In this document: positions 1-13,500 of the stretch, piece after piece
Layout: every line of letters starts with the position of its first letter
Numbering within the stretch: position 1 is the stretch's first letter
DNA from: Gordionus sp. m RMFG-2023
Lineage: Eukaryota > Nematomorpha > Gordioida > Chordodea > Parachordodidae
Assembly: GCF_954871325.1 (NCBI RefSeq)
Contig: NC_088775.1
Span: 69,665,561-69,729,560, forward strand
DNA: 64,000 nt
Reading direction: 5' to 3'
Program-made: the position numbers and the translations under genes
The notes under the pieces: generated by a model
Told to the model about the DNA's origin: nothing
Databases searched by the model: none
What the model saw: the letters and a program-made list of their open reading frames with translations, nothing else

Positions 1-1929
1 TCTTCTAACTGCCCCCTTCCTCTCCCATAATCACGCTACTATACCATTGAAGCGAATATAATATTTAATGTCAGCAATTTAATTTCTACACCTAAATATA
101 CTCTCAAATATTTAAAGTAAAGTCCTTACACCGACCTGTCAGTAGAAATTCTCTCTTACACGGTCGTACCTTGATTATAAATTTTTATTTTGGGCTAGAC
201 TCAGACCTCGGCTAAATTTTAAACTATTTTGTTTCTTCTATATTTTTACAAAGTTTTTTTTATAGAATAACAGTAGAAAAATTTATTTTCCTATGACACT
301 TTTCCGTTTTCCTTAAAATATCGTACTTTTTTTAGTGGTCTAATAATGTTCTATTTTTCTGATTCGGATCGACTTAAACTAATTTCTAAAATAAAATTTT
401 AGCTCCTCGGATATTTGAGAAAAAAATACTCGATGGATCGGCTTAAAATTTTTATCTGGACCTAAAAAAAAGGTTGGATATGGGGCTAATCTAACTTTTC
501 AAAGATATTTATATTTATTGATATATTTATCCGTATGCGTATAGGTTATGAATATGTCAACCAATAGTCCAAGTGTCTCTTTATGATATTATATATTTTT
601 TTATTTGATGCAACTAAATAAATATAACATCGTTTTTTTGCATAAATTTTTATTTATTTTAGAATATCAATTTTCCTAAATATGACCAAATAAAAACGTA
701 ATTACCATAACCAAAAGGTCCCATGGGTCTTATTTAAAAAAAATTTATTTTATTTTATTATGTATAATATATATACATAAAAATGTGGTGTGCATAAAAA
801 AAGGATTTTATATAATAACTTTTTCTTTTTTTGAAAAAAATATATATATTAAGCTATCAATAAAAAAACACTTTATAAAGGTCCAAAGAAATTATTGAGA
901 AAATTGAGGTTTATTATACACGTGGACAATCTCTCATATACTATATTTTGTTCAAAAACTATGCTTAGTCGGGGAAAGAGCATTGACGTTTTTAGATAAC
1001 GCCATTGGGTGTATATAAATGAGAACGGCTTTGCATTTCAATTTTAAGTTACACCAATGGCGTCTTTATCTCATTTTTTTACATTCATCGATTTATTTAA
1101 ACTCCGTTTATAATAAAATTATACTTAAAAAAACTCACCATGGAATAGTGTTTACATTTTTTAAACATTCGCCAGACGGATTCAGTAAAATTTTATTAAA
1201 CCTCATCAATAAATCAAGAATAAAATATGATATTCAATCGTATTAAATCTATTATGTAGATATTAATATTTAATTTATGAAATGAAATGAATTTATTATT
1301 TGCATTCTTATATTATTCTTATTTAATGTTTATATTTAATTTTATTAAAATTTATGACTTAAAAGTAAAATATTTGTTGGATCTCTAATTTATTATAGGT
1401 AATAATAAAATAACCGTTATTTTAATATTCCTTTTTACGAATGTAATAAAACTAAGTCTTAAATTTAAAGTCGAACTCAAGTATGACATTTTTAATAGAT
1501 TATATTTTTCAAATTATTCAGTTTTTCTTGTCGTTTTGAAAACAAGTGATGTTTCTGGCGATTAAATTTAATTTTTTTAAATATCTATTTGATCAAAACG
1601 TTTCAAAATAATATATAGATGATAATAAACTAAGTTTAATCAATTTTTATTGGCTTAGCCGATTAATTAGTAGATAAAATGGCTAATTAGCCTTAGCTAT
1701 AACCCATAAAGTTGTTAGGACTAATTAATCGTAGTCATTTTAATTGACCAGGCTTAGAGACGTTTTCAAAACGGCTCATATAGCATAAAGTTCTTAATCC
1801 ATTAATGGTCAAGATTTTTATAGTGGATAAAAATGCCCAAAGGTAATAGAAAAAAATTATGTATAATATTATAAGATCAAAAAACAATAGAAATCTTTAT
1901 TCTTTTTTTGTAATTTATAATAAAAACGA
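1..1929. other. AT-rich intergenic stretch, no gene recognised
   Basis: No ORF with recognisable protein motifs was seen on either strand; the longest reading frame (1019-1246, 75 codons) has low-complexity composition and no family signature. Around 190-500 there are scattered words (CTCGGCT, GGATCGGCTT, GGGGCTAAT) that look like a badly decayed member of the GC-word miniature elements found elsewhere in the window, but no ends can be fixed. Confidence 0.5.
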
Positions 1930-3574
1930 GAGAATGTTTTTATATTATGAAAATCCTTGAAACATTTAATATGAAGTGCGATTTGACATGTTTGGCACAT
2001 ATATCTTGAGTGCGTATGGCAATATCTGCTTTCCATCTATAATTTTGGATAAATAATGTCCAGATCAATCAGTAGGGTTTTCACTCTGTAATGCAAACTA
2101 ACTTGCGTGCTCTCTACTTAAATTTTTAATGGTGTTCGAAGGAGGTAGTTAGTAACTTATCGCCTAAATGCAAGCAAAATCTTCTTGTCATCTCGATTCA
2201 CGAATTTTCAGATTTCCCACGATTTACCAAAGCTACATCTATAAAAATGGTAAATATTGGCCACCACCATTTCCCTCTTATTTTAATGCTATATGTATGT
2301 ATGAGATTATTGCACAGATCAACACCACCCATGTGTTTGTTATAAGCAGTAATCATATTTGGTTGAGGAATTTTTATTTTAGATGGAATACCTTGAAACA
2401 TTGAAGAGCAATGAGATGGTGTGGCATTCGATGCAACGGTCATCACCGAATTATTATTTCAGCGAACTATAAATATTTCGTTTAATTTTTCGAACTTATA
2501 ATCATAACATCCGCTTTCTTTTTTTGCTACGCCTTTATAGATTCAACTGGGCAATGCTCTATTCTATTATCCCCACAGTTCCAGTTGTAAAATATCTAAT
2601 TTGTTTTAAGTATGACAAGCTTAAATGAGGTAAAGAAATTATCAAAATATATTTTATGATAATTTGGTTTTTGTAATACATTTGATAATTTTATGATTAC
2701 ATTTCCACCTAATCCATATTCTTTATCGCTTTTTACTTAATATATATGAAATGAAAATACGTAACCGTTGGAAGAAGCCAATATCCAAGATTTGTATTTT
2801 AATCTAATTGGTTTTCTTTTTACGAACATTTTGCCAGAATATCTTCCTTATTATGGTATCATCTGTTCATCTATTGATAAATTATGTTTGAAAACTCCGA
2901 ATTGTTGAAATTTATTATTCACCTAACTTTATAAAATCTATCTGTGTATCTATTTTAGTATTGTCTGCCAAATGAATATTATATTTCGAAATTGTAATTG
3001 CATTGTATTCTGGATTATTGGAGTAGAAATATCACTATCATTAGACCAATATATCCTTTCTTGTGGAAGCGAATGATATCCAGTAAATAATAGAATTCCA
3101 ATAAATCTCTTAATATATGGGATGGTCACATATATTAGGCCTATTCATTTGTTTTGCATAAATATTACTTTGATTTACAATTAGGGAATATAAGTCTTCA
3201 TTGAAAATGAAAGAAAATATATCTGATGGACTTTAACCATGAAAATCGTCTTCAAGTTTTATTATATCTTACCCCTTGAAAGGGCTTATAGAATATAATG
3301 CATCAGTTTTTCTCCATTTTAAATGGCGAGAAATTACAGAATACCCTCATGTAGAAAATGGTTCTGGAATGTCGTCATCAATTGAATTATGAATCTCCAA
3401 TTCACCAGCAGTATCTGAAAGTAAAACTCCGTCATTTGTTAAGTCATTTTCGTCAAAATCTTCATCACTAATTGCAGATGGGTTTGGTGGAATTATAACT
3501 ATATCTCTTTCTTCAATTGGCTCCTCTTCACAAAGTTGAGCAAGCCCTTGTTCAATTGTTAGAAAACGATTCAT
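1930..3574 (-). pseudogene. broken piggyBac-type transposase
   Basis: Minus-strand remnants of a piggyBac transposase (DDE_Tnp_1_7 family), which excises and inserts DNA at TTAA. From N to C: an acidic N-terminal segment from an ATG at 3574 (75 codons, IPPNPSAISDEDFDEND); a central block near 2760-2890 that reads LSIDEQMIP, then GRYSGKMFVKRKPIR and SWILASSNGYVFSF, matching the family core around a catalytic Asp; an open segment 2198-2446 with QPNMITAYNKHMGGVDLCNN and KIRGKWWWPIF; and near 1935-2035 a C-terminal cysteine-rich domain (RYCHTHSRYMCQTCQ, then HIKCFKDFH). Stops and frameshifts separate the blocks, so it is not functional. Terminal repeats and flanking TTAA could not be identified with confidence. 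The family assignment is strong; exact element ends are unknown. Confidence 0.88.
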
Positions 3575-5630
3575 TTTAAAATTTTAATTAAAAATTAAAT
3601 ATTTATTTCTTAGAATTATGATTTTATTTTGATTGAATTGACAAAACAGGTGCATAATAAGAAAAAATTAAAAATTTAAAGATAAAATAAAATGTTCAGC
3701 AAGAAATGAACCGAATATTTGCGAATGATTTTATAACATTTGATCGAGATAAAAAATTATAAAAGGAACATATTATTTGATCTTATGGGGCTTAAAAAAA
3801 ATTTTAAAATAATTTTTAAAAGACCTAAAATTTTGAAAATATTCAGAATGCTCGAGCCACCCCCCCCCCCTTTAGTGAGGGTATTCGTTTTAAGTATAAT
3901 TTAAAAAATTATAATTCATTATGTTTAAATTTTCTAAAATAATTTATACTGCTTGATTGTTATCGGTGCATATATGCACCAGTCAACTTTATATGGTTAC
4001 CTATTAAAATTTTAATTATTTATAAATTCAAAAATGATTGATAAATAAAATATAGATATATCTATAAAAAAAATATGCACACTAGTTTTCATCGAAATAA
4101 TTTCATAATATGCTCGTGAGATCACTTAGAAGACTTTGCATTTTAGACCTCATAAATTCGCCATGGTTGATTACAGTATTACGAATTGTTCAGTATTTTT
4201 TTTGTACAAATAATAGAGTGTCAGTATTAAATAAGAAATTGGTTAAATATAATTTGATCAATAAAACAAAATAATTTGGCCATTAAAAATTTTTTTTTAA
4301 CTAATAAATTCGCGCCATATGAAACGAAACATTTACTTATTAAATTAATTTAATTAATTGCAAATTTTCAATGTAAAATATTTCATTCATGCTTAAACAG
4401 GTGTCGGCTATCTTTGGCCTTCTTTTAACATGTTTTTTCCATAGCTTTTGGGTGGTTGATATCATATAATTCTTGGAAAATATTTTAGAATTTAAACTGT
4501 CAGTATTTTATTTAAAAACTGAACATTCTTAAAACTGAGATTTTAATATAAAACTGTGGATATTTAAATTTAAAACTTCTCATTCATTTCACCTTTTTTA
4601 AAATATTATTTTTCCTATTTGACTTTTAAAATGAATCCTATCTCTTATTTTTACAAGATAACCCAAATAGAAAAAAGAAAAAAAAAGAAGAGAAATAGAT
4701 AAAAAAATAATTTTAGAATGATAAATTATTTAGTAAGCTTATAAGGTGTTTATTGTATACCGTATAAGATACATCAAAATTAACATACAAATCGAATTCC
4801 ATATTCAAGAAGATAAGCTTCATATTTTAGTATCAAAATATTAATTTGATTATATGCTTAAAAATTTTGGTATTAAATTTGTACATTATTCAATTCTAGC
4901 GTCACAATATCACTTCGTGATATAATGTAATTTAATTCTCATCTTATATATTTGACTTATGAAACAAATATGACAAATCAAGTATATGCAAAAAATGTAT
5001 ATAATTAAATTATATTTTTTGGGTGAGGAGAGGAGTATAAATTTCTTCATACTGATTTATGCTGTTCTCTCATTATAAAAGAGAGAAAGAAAATACAAAA
5101 AAGGAAATAAATATGAGCTTTCAACAAGTTTATCAGTATAGAATGTTTCTTAATAATTTTAACTTAATATTTTTTTATACCTTTATAAACTGCCTCGACC
5201 ACATAATTTAGAAGAAACAAATATTTAAATATAATCATTTATGTGAACAAATTCTTTTTTTTATAAGCATGACAATTGTTTGAAATATTTCATCTAATCG
5301 TAAAAAAACTGCATATATGCACTTTAAATATCTAACATTTTAATAAACTATAAATGGCTAATATATTATTGGAAGCATGCATAGTAATAAATTATATTAG
5401 ACAAATACAATAATGAAAACTCTTCATTTGAAAATATTTCTGAAATGGTAGCCCTGGGGTTTGGTAATCACGTGCAATGTCCGTTTTTATGAAAATTGGG
5501 TTTAAGACTATCATGGTCTTGACACAATTTCGAACCTTCAAGTGCAAGGCTCAAAAATGCTATATTAAATCGGTTATTATAATACTTTATCAATCAACAT
5601 TGCACAATATTAGCCAATCTCAAGGATAAA
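3575..5630. other. AT-rich intergenic stretch, no gene recognised
   Basis: No recognisable coding sequence on either strand. A run of about twelve C lies near 3861-3872, followed by CTTTAGTGAGGGTATTCG, which may be the worn end of a DNA transposon. Purine-rich and A/T-rich low-complexity tracts dominate the rest. Confidence 0.5.
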
Positions 5631-5638
5631 ATAAATAT

Positions 5639-6093
5639 CAGGGTTGATATACAGGTCTGGCCTCAACTTATTTGATAAACCTGCAGAGATATCTATAATA
5701 GGGTTTTCTATTAATAAATAATAATTTCAATTTTAGGATTTTAATTTTAATCCAATAAATACCTTGGTACATCTTTAGTACTTTCGCTGTAGGGCTTCCA
5801 AAAAAAAACGGTATGATTTTAAAAATCTTGACCAGACACGGTCTATTTTAAAATATGATAAAATTATATCCATTATTTAGTTAGAAAATCATAATGAAAC
5901 GTATTAATATTCATTATTTAAATTTTTGAAACAATTTGTAAAATATAGCAAAAATTATTCAAATTAAAAATTTAAGACCGGGCCGTAAAATGATCAAAAA
6001 TAAAAATCCGAGCAGGGCCAAAAGATTAAATAAATTCCGGGCTGGATTTGAATATGAAATTTTTTTTCCAAATCTGGGCAGGGCAGGTCTCTG
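5639..6093. mobile_element. hAT-type MITE of the GGCC-word family, perfect 8 bp TSD
   Basis: The element starts CAGGGTTGATATACAGGTC and ends CAGGGCAGGTCTCTG. It is flanked by a perfect 8 bp direct repeat ATAAATAT (5631-5638 and 6094-6101), the target duplication length of hAT transposons. Internal GC words (GACCGGGCCG, GAGCAGGGCC, CCGGGCTGG) sit among A/T runs. No coding sequence; non-autonomous. Confidence 0.85.
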
Positions 6094-6485
6094 ATAAATA
6101 TACAAACAAGACTATACCATAAAAATAAAAACAATCTTAAAATGAATTACAAAATAATATTTATAAATTCTTTTGTAGCACTCCCTAAATATTCACACCT
6201 AAATTATAAGTGAGCCACTCCATGCTTGTATTCAATTATTCCATCAGCGTTGTTAACTATACTTAACTGATACCTATACAAATGCCAAGATACTGATTCT
6301 ATAAAATTTAATATTTTGTTTTATTTTAATAGTTTTAATATACGTTAAAATAATTAGATATTTTTTAAATTTGAATTAAAGAGATATTTATCTTGTCTCG
6401 ATACTAACCCGTAAATTTATGATAAGAAATGATACATATCGATGCTAAAAGTGTACAATAAAAAGTATCATATATAGCTATAAAT

Positions 6486-6778
6486 TAGTGATCTACAATT
6501 CCCGACCGGGCAAGAGGTCGGTGCGTTGAATTTTTAAAATATAATATTATTCAATTTTGTGAAATATTTTAAAATTCTTGTATGAAACAAGGCGCTAATA
6601 TTTTTTATTTGTAGAATATTTTCTTTTACACTTGAAAAAATAATAAATATTTCAATAAATTCGGGCCGGCGGACGAATAATTTTTATATTTGGTTGGGCG
6701 TTTTGGGAGAAATAAAAAAAATTTGCCTTTAGACAAATTTTTGGACTGCATCAAGCTTGAAAAATTAGCCCCTCACTG
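6486..6778. mobile_element. hAT-type MITE, GGCC-word family
   Basis: It begins TAGTGATCTACAATTCCCG and ends GCCCCTCACTG, so the termini are inverted (TAGTGA / CAGTGAG). Flanks CTATAAAT and CTATTAAA resemble a decayed 8 bp target duplication. Internal words CCGACCGGGC, GAGGTCGGTGCG and GGGCCGGCGGACG are typical of the family. Confidence 0.6.
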
Positions 6779-7083
6779 CTATTAAATAAAAAATATACGT
6801 TAAATTAAGTATATTCTAAATGCTAATAAAAAAAAGAAAGTTAATCTTTGATAGCAGCTATTAAAGAAACATCTCCAAAAATTTTACATTATGCAGTATT
6901 ATGAATTATAATAAGAGACTTTTATTTTTAATAAAACAATTAAATTTATTTTTAAAAAAAATAACGCAATCTTAAATTATCTATTTTATTAATTCATATC
7001 TTTTATTACTATAATCGATTATTTTAAAAAATTTACAAAATCAATTATATAAAATTTATAATTTAATTAATAACTATGCTGAG

Positions 7084-7380
7084 TACTTGAGGCCGTCTAG
7101 GGTCTAAAAATATTATTTAGGCCCGATTATTTTTTAAAAAACGGACCTAAAAAAATCTAAAAATAGAAAATGCTATATAACTCGAATTTTTCATGGATTA
7201 TTACAGAAAATTTAGTGTTTATTTAATATAAAAATGTGTTTAAATAAAATTTTAGAGCCGAGCTCTAGACTAAAAATAAATAAAAAATTAGGGCCGGCCT
7301 CAGATTTAAGAGTTAATATAAATTTCGGGCCGAAAAATTTAATTTGTCGAGCTTTACTGAGTGCTACGGAATTATTAAAT
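7084..7380. repeat. degenerate GGCC-word repeat
   Basis: Words such as GAGGCCG, GGCCCGATT, GGGCCGGCC and CGGGCCG are separated by A/T runs as in the MITEs with defined ends. No convincing inverted termini or target duplication were found. A 63-codon open frame (7234-7425) runs through the repeat and is not considered a gene. Confidence 0.45.
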
Positions 7381-7429
7381 TATTATAATTCCTACCCAGG
7401 TGGGTGGAAAACCATTTTAATTTAAAAAA

Positions 7430-8885
7430 ACGATGGTGTAAACGCCTAAATTTTAATTTGAACTATATAGAACATAACTTGACAAAAAACCAATCTAAGT
7501 CCTCAAATAAAAAAAACTAACCAGAAAATTTTACGAATTATATAATTTTCGTGAGTTTTAAGAGATACGAAATATGTCCCGAATCTTCCATTAAATTTTC
7601 AAGTTAAATTTTCCATTTAAAATATTCAAAATGTCTGATGTGAATTTTTTTAATATTATTTGATATTTGTCTCGCAAAAATTTCACAAATGATAAAATGA
7701 TTTAATTTTTACAATTCATAAAACTTTTAGAAATCACAAAACATTCGCTAATTAGAAAAAATCATTTGGGCCAATATTTTATTACATTGAAAATGGCTTT
7801 GTTTTTTCCCTTTGAATTAGCTTATCGAGATTTAATTTTTTATATTTAGACATAGCCTTATAAATATATTGCTAAATCATTTTTATTCAATTACAAAAAA
7901 AGACAATCTAGCACTTATAAAATTTTTTTTTTAATTTATCCCTAAATGGACAAATTTTTAAGATTTATTTAATTTTTAAATGAGGTAAAAGATAATCTAA
8001 TCTATATCTATAAGTCGTTTTAGAAGACATCGGAGTGTGAAAAAAATGATAATTACAATTAACAATAATAATTTTCATATTCAGAAAAATTTTTGCAAGA
8101 GAAAAAGGAATTTTAATTTTATTGAATAAGGTAAAGTATCTTTTTGAAATAATAAAGGTAGTGTCCGGTTAAATTCTTGAATCCCATCTCCGACATTTAA
8201 TGAATGCCATTCTTCTTAGCATAGGAAAAGGTTTAAACTGAAATTTGGCCTTTATCAAATATCTTAAGGCCATCTTCTTATGACAATTACTTTCTGTAAT
8301 AGCAAATATATTGGTATATATTTTTTTAGCTTATTATTTTTGAAAAGCGATGAATATGCATGCATTTGTAAACCTAGTCGGAGGGGGGGGGTGCTTTTTT
8401 AAAAATAATATTGCACACTTTTTTACATAATTTTTTTCTGGAAAATTAATATAAGTGTCATTGTTTGGAAGATCATTTATTAGCCTAATGATATTTACAA
8501 AAACTTGCAAAATCTTCCAAGTCTTCCCCTAGCTACGCCTATGCTATTTAAATTAAACCATCATTTTTTATTCATATTTTTTAAATGCTCGCACGCATAT
8601 GCTTGTTAAACATTATCGCGTCGGTGTAGCAAGATACAAGTAATGCTATGAACTCTATTATTTTTCACAATATTACTCCATTAATGATTTTATTTATTTA
8701 TATAAGTATTTATGACTAGGATGGACAGGAATGAACACCTGACAAATCAAGATCTTTAAATAAAAGACGCAATGGTTGTTGATCTTCATTTTAATAATCA
8801 AAATTAACTTGAAATTCCTCAACAAGATTTCATTAGATTTTGAACCATAAATATTTAAAAAAATGAATCAGATTATAATCTAATG
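7430..8885. other. AT-rich stretch with a possible worn MITE at 8362-8545
   Basis: No coding sequence recognised. A segment starting CATTTGTAAACCTAGTCGGA followed by nine G, and ending TTCCCCTAGCTACGCCTATG, has roughly inverted ends resembling hAT termini of the CAGTGGCGTAGCCAGG type. No target duplication is visible, so this is tentative. Confidence 0.35.
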
Positions 8886-9062
8886 AACACCTAATCGGCT
8901 CGGCCCGAACAATTTGTGCAAAATATTTATTACTGGGCTATTATTTTAATTAATTTTTTAAAAGGTTAGATTAGAGTTTATGGCCTTTTTCCTTACAAAA
9001 AAATTATAAAGGGCCCGATCAAAAATTTATGTGGGGCGGTTCGGGCCAGGCCGTGTCGACCT
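8886..9062. repeat. short inverted-end GGCC-word element
   Basis: The left end reads CACCTAATCGGCTCGGCCCGAAC; the right end, read on the other strand, is GTCGACACGGCCTGGCCCGAAC, giving inverted termini of about 20 bp. No clear target duplication. Probably a MITE related to the other GC-word elements. Confidence 0.45.
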
Positions 9063-10008
9063 TAACTTAATTCATGCATATAAATTTGACACATGGACCT
9101 TGGGAAAATGTTAAAATCAATAACAATAACATCCATCCTTAATTCATCGATTATTGAAAATAATTAAAGTTACAATGCTATACAGCTGTTAATTATCATC
9201 AATCAATAGCTTTATAAAATTAAAGTTTTTTTAAATTTATTTTCAATTGTGTTTAATAAAAATAGAGTAGTTAACGATTAAAAGTTGGGAGTTTTTAAAA
9301 AAAAATATTATAAGATAGAGAAAGGTTCAATACATAACATAATATGATCTTTAATTGTAAGCCCTTCATTCATAAATTGTTACTCCACTAGGAATAATAA
9401 ATATTATATTTTTTTAAAATAATCTTGATTGTTGATTCTCGTTGCAAAATCAGAAAACGGATTATTTTTTCAATATTATATTAAAAAAATATTAGCATTT
9501 GTGTTATTTCGAGAAATTCAAATAATTTTTTCATATCATATGAAAAATTTAAATAAATATATCTCATTTGATATATAAAAAGATCTAATCAAATTAAAAC
9601 CGATAATTGAATTTAAATTTCTCTAAAAGTGTTAATTTTACAAATTTTTTATTTAAAAAAAAATATATAGTCATATGAAATGAAGAAGAAAAGGATAATC
9701 CCATTTAAATTCAACCTATTATAATATGAATCACTGCCCATTTCAAGCATGATAATGGCATAGTTTTAATCTAATTAATATGTCTTTCGTTGGCTGCAAT
9801 TAAAAAAAAGAGATTATTCTCCAAACGAATAAAATAAATATAAATTAGATAAAAAAATTCAACACATTTACCGTAAAAATTATCTTATATGGAAAGAAGC
9901 ATAACAAAAGACTAAGGGCAGTATTCCCAATCTCAACAGTATTATCAAAAGATAAATTGAATCACTTATAAATAATATGATTTAAATTTTTTTTAACTTG
10001 CTTCTAAA
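9063..10008. other. region upstream of the SCHIP1-like start codon
   Basis: AT-rich, with no recognisable coding sequence. It would include the promoter or 5' UTR, or a 5' intron if there is a non-coding leader exon. No TATA box or initiator can be singled out in this composition. Confidence 0.4.
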
Positions 10009-10539
10009 ATGGAGAATGTGGTTGAAGCCGAATCTCACCTCAATATAGGAAATTCGCCTCGCCTAAAAACTATACTCGATAGTGGATTTTATGACGATAG
10101 TCCACCCGACCAGCTTTCTCTGCGTTCTTCGACATCTTCTTCGAAAGAAATACCCGCCAAAAATGTTCATAATTGCGCGAACGTTGACTTTTCCAATCGG
10201 TACCTTGGAGGTTCATATATCACCAATAATCAAGACAATTACCTAAATTATAGTAACGATATCGAGAATAGTCGAATCACCGATTCATTCTCCTCTACTA
10301 GTTCTCGGGACACTACTAGTCTTAGTTCCGGCCCTATTCTGAGCTGTAATCTTAGCGCTGATAGTACAGATGGAAGCGGAAAATATCTTAAAATTTCCGA
10401 AAAATATGGTAATGATTATTCGTCGAAATCGGTTTACGGAGGTGATCCTTCTTGCTACACGACTTTACCCCATATTAATTGGAAACGGATCGAAGATGAG
10501 CTTAATCTGTCTCGTGCCAAGCTTCATTCTTCTTATATG
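10009..10539 (+). CDS. SCHIP1: SCHIP1-like exon 1 (start codon)
   Basis: This exon runs from the first ATG of an open frame to a donor at TATATG|GTATTT, giving 177 codons in phase 0. The frame would hit a stop 15 bases past the donor. The protein is Ser-rich (SLRSSTSSSKE, SSTSSRDTTSLSS) and ends IEDELNLSRAKLHSSYM. It is more GC-balanced and less repetitive than its surroundings. Its link to exon 2 rests on strand, phase and style; SRAKL here resembles VRAKLAADSS at the start of exon 2, so the join may be different or an exon may lie between. Confidence 0.6.
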
Positions 10540-13500
10540 GTATTTTCTTCTTAATATATAATTTAATATCTCTAAAATTGAAAGGGGGGGGGGATCAAAA
10601 AAAACAATGGAATTACTTTGTTTTTTAAAGTCTCATTTAAAGTTACATTATTTTTAAATGTACCTAAATTAATTATTTATTTTTTTTCAGTTTTCTTTAA
10701 AGATTGAACTAATTTTATTTAAATGTAAACTTTTGACACTATCCTTTATTTGCATTTATTGAAGCAAGATGCCCAATATACGTTAAATTTTTTTAGCACT
10801 GTTTAATTCTTTCTAGTATATAGTTTTTTAATAAAGCCTATATTCAAGTTTTCATCTTTTTATGGTTATATATATCATCGACTGCACTGCAAATCCTTGT
10901 ATCTGGCATTTTTAGTAAAGTCGATTTTTTTGCATAAATAATTTTATCATATAATTGCACCATCCATTGAAATTTCCAAATTTCAGGATAGTAACTTCTG
11001 GGGGGGGGGAGGTACGTTATAGTCAGTATCAATATTATATTTCATCAGTAGATCACATATTATTGATCTAAAAAATTTTTAACACGTTTCATTGTAGTTT
11101 CGGTTGTCCAAGAAGTAGAAATTGGTAGAGATGAAGCAATTAACGTTTTAGAAATTAATGAATTAAAAACTTGCCCTCTTTTTCAATATTAAAAAACATT
11201 ATTATTAATATTTTTACCTGATTTATTATTTCTTGTTCAGAAAGTTTATGGAAACAATTCTGGAAAGGAGTTCACAATTATCATTTTATTTTATTATTCA
11301 ATTAAAATTCAATATTTTTTAAATATTATCATTTTCAGTCTAATTCTGGTTTGAGGATAATTATCTTTGATTGGTTTTATTTTATACATTTCTTATTTTT
11401 TTTTGTCGATTTCAAAAATATATAAGTTTTATTATTTTTACCAATTCGAGTTTCAGAATTATCATTTATATGCGATTTTTTTACATAAACAATCTAATAC
11501 CCTTAAGGTAATAATCAAAGGAAATGATGTGAATTAAGAAAAATAATAAGAATTTCCCACGAGGAAAATATGTATATAAATTGCCCAGTCAACGAATAAC
11601 CAAATACTGATACTGAAAAATTATTCAAATTTGGTTAAATATCTGGAATCATTTTAATTATTAGTCTAACCAGTAATGATCTACATCGGGTCTAATTTTA
11701 TAAGCCCAACCTGTCCGATCCCGAAAGAAATTATTTATTTGTTCCGAATAACCCTACCCGAAATAAAAATTATTTACCCACCCGGCTCTCAGAATTTATT
11801 TAAATATGGATATTAATTTTTTTTTCTAATATAGTTTTATATTTCTACACTTTGCATAATCGAGTTTTTGATCATTCTAAAAAAATATAGCCGTTTTGTT
11901 TCTTGAAAAAATTCTAAAAATATATCAATTTTATTTAACATATATCAATTTTATTTTAAAATATAAGCTCGGCCTGGTCCTAATTTTTTTTTTAAATATT
12001 GGGAGAAACCTACTTTTGCAGATCTCTGCTAACCAGCTTATCCTGATATTTTAAAAATATATTTGTAAAAAAACATTTTGCATCCTACTATGGGCATCCA
12101 GAGAAAGAAATTCTATGTTGGGATTAATTAATTAATTTAAGAGCAATATATAATAAATCCAATGAATGTGAATTTAGTTACAAAAAAAATGATAGTGAGT
12201 ATAATTTTGTATATCAATACTTTATATCTCCTTTTTTTATCCCACAAATATTCAAATTTTTTAATAATTCCTTTAACATCCAATTCATCTTTAAATTAAA
12301 AAAATAAAGTACAATTTCGTTTCTAAAATCTGAATATTACAAAAATTACTTTCTTATACTAGATTGTTTGTTAAAAAATATAATATAACTATTAACTTGA
12401 AAACGAATATTACAAAAATATAATTTAACCCAAAAAAAACAAAACGATTTGCATAACCAAACACAATTTTACATAATTTACAACACTTTCAAGGTGACCA
12501 ACCTTTGCATAGCTATACATCACCTAAGTGATCAATAAAATCCATTTTTGGCTTGACCATCTCATTGAATATTGTAGGATAAGATGTCAAATATGTTTGA
12601 TTAATGATCATTACTATAACCTGATTTTACGTCAAAGTTATATCATTTTTTGGACAATAACATTTAAAAAAAATAATTGGCTATTATGTTTAATGTTAAA
12701 TTTCAGAACTCCCATTATTGCCTTGTATTATATACATTATGTTGAAAAGACATTCATTATAATTTATAACCTCGTAGCAATATATTTTAAGTTTTTATTT
12801 TAATGATTCACGGAAGATTTAAATGTTAACGAAACATATGATATTAATGAGGTTGGTTTGATAATTTTGATCTTTTGATGTACACCTTAAAGAAAAGTTT
12901 AGCTATCAGAATGGCCTATAATTCAAATTGCACAATTGTGTAATATTTTTTTAGCTTATCACAAATCAATAATTATTTATAAAAATTATAAATGGACAGT
13001 TTGTCTCTGCTTATATTTTGTATGGCCTTGTTGGTTTGACAAGTTTTTGCAGTATATATTATGTATAAATACATTTTATATACCTTGATATTTTAGATTT
13101 TTAAGCGAAAACTTTACACCTTCTATATTTTTAAGTTACAAAAATTTTTTTTAGTAGATTTATTCTCATTAGTGATTTGCATCGGGCCTGATTTTTCAAA
13201 CACAGCCCGGCGCGATTTAAAAAGTTTTCCGGCCGGGCCCGAACTCGATTTTTTTTTAAAAAAAATATACCGATCTGACCCGGCACGAATTTATTTAAAT
13301 ATAGAAATTAATTTTTAAAATTACTCAAAATAAAAGACATATGTTATATGGCATCTAGTTTCCATCTAGTTTCTATAAATAAAATCAAATATTTTTATTT
13401 TACATAAAAAATTCAATATTTAAAAAATTTCCAAGGCCCAACCCGGCCAGAACCCGATTTTTTAAAAAAAATTAGACCCGGGTACGGGCCGGGTCTACTT

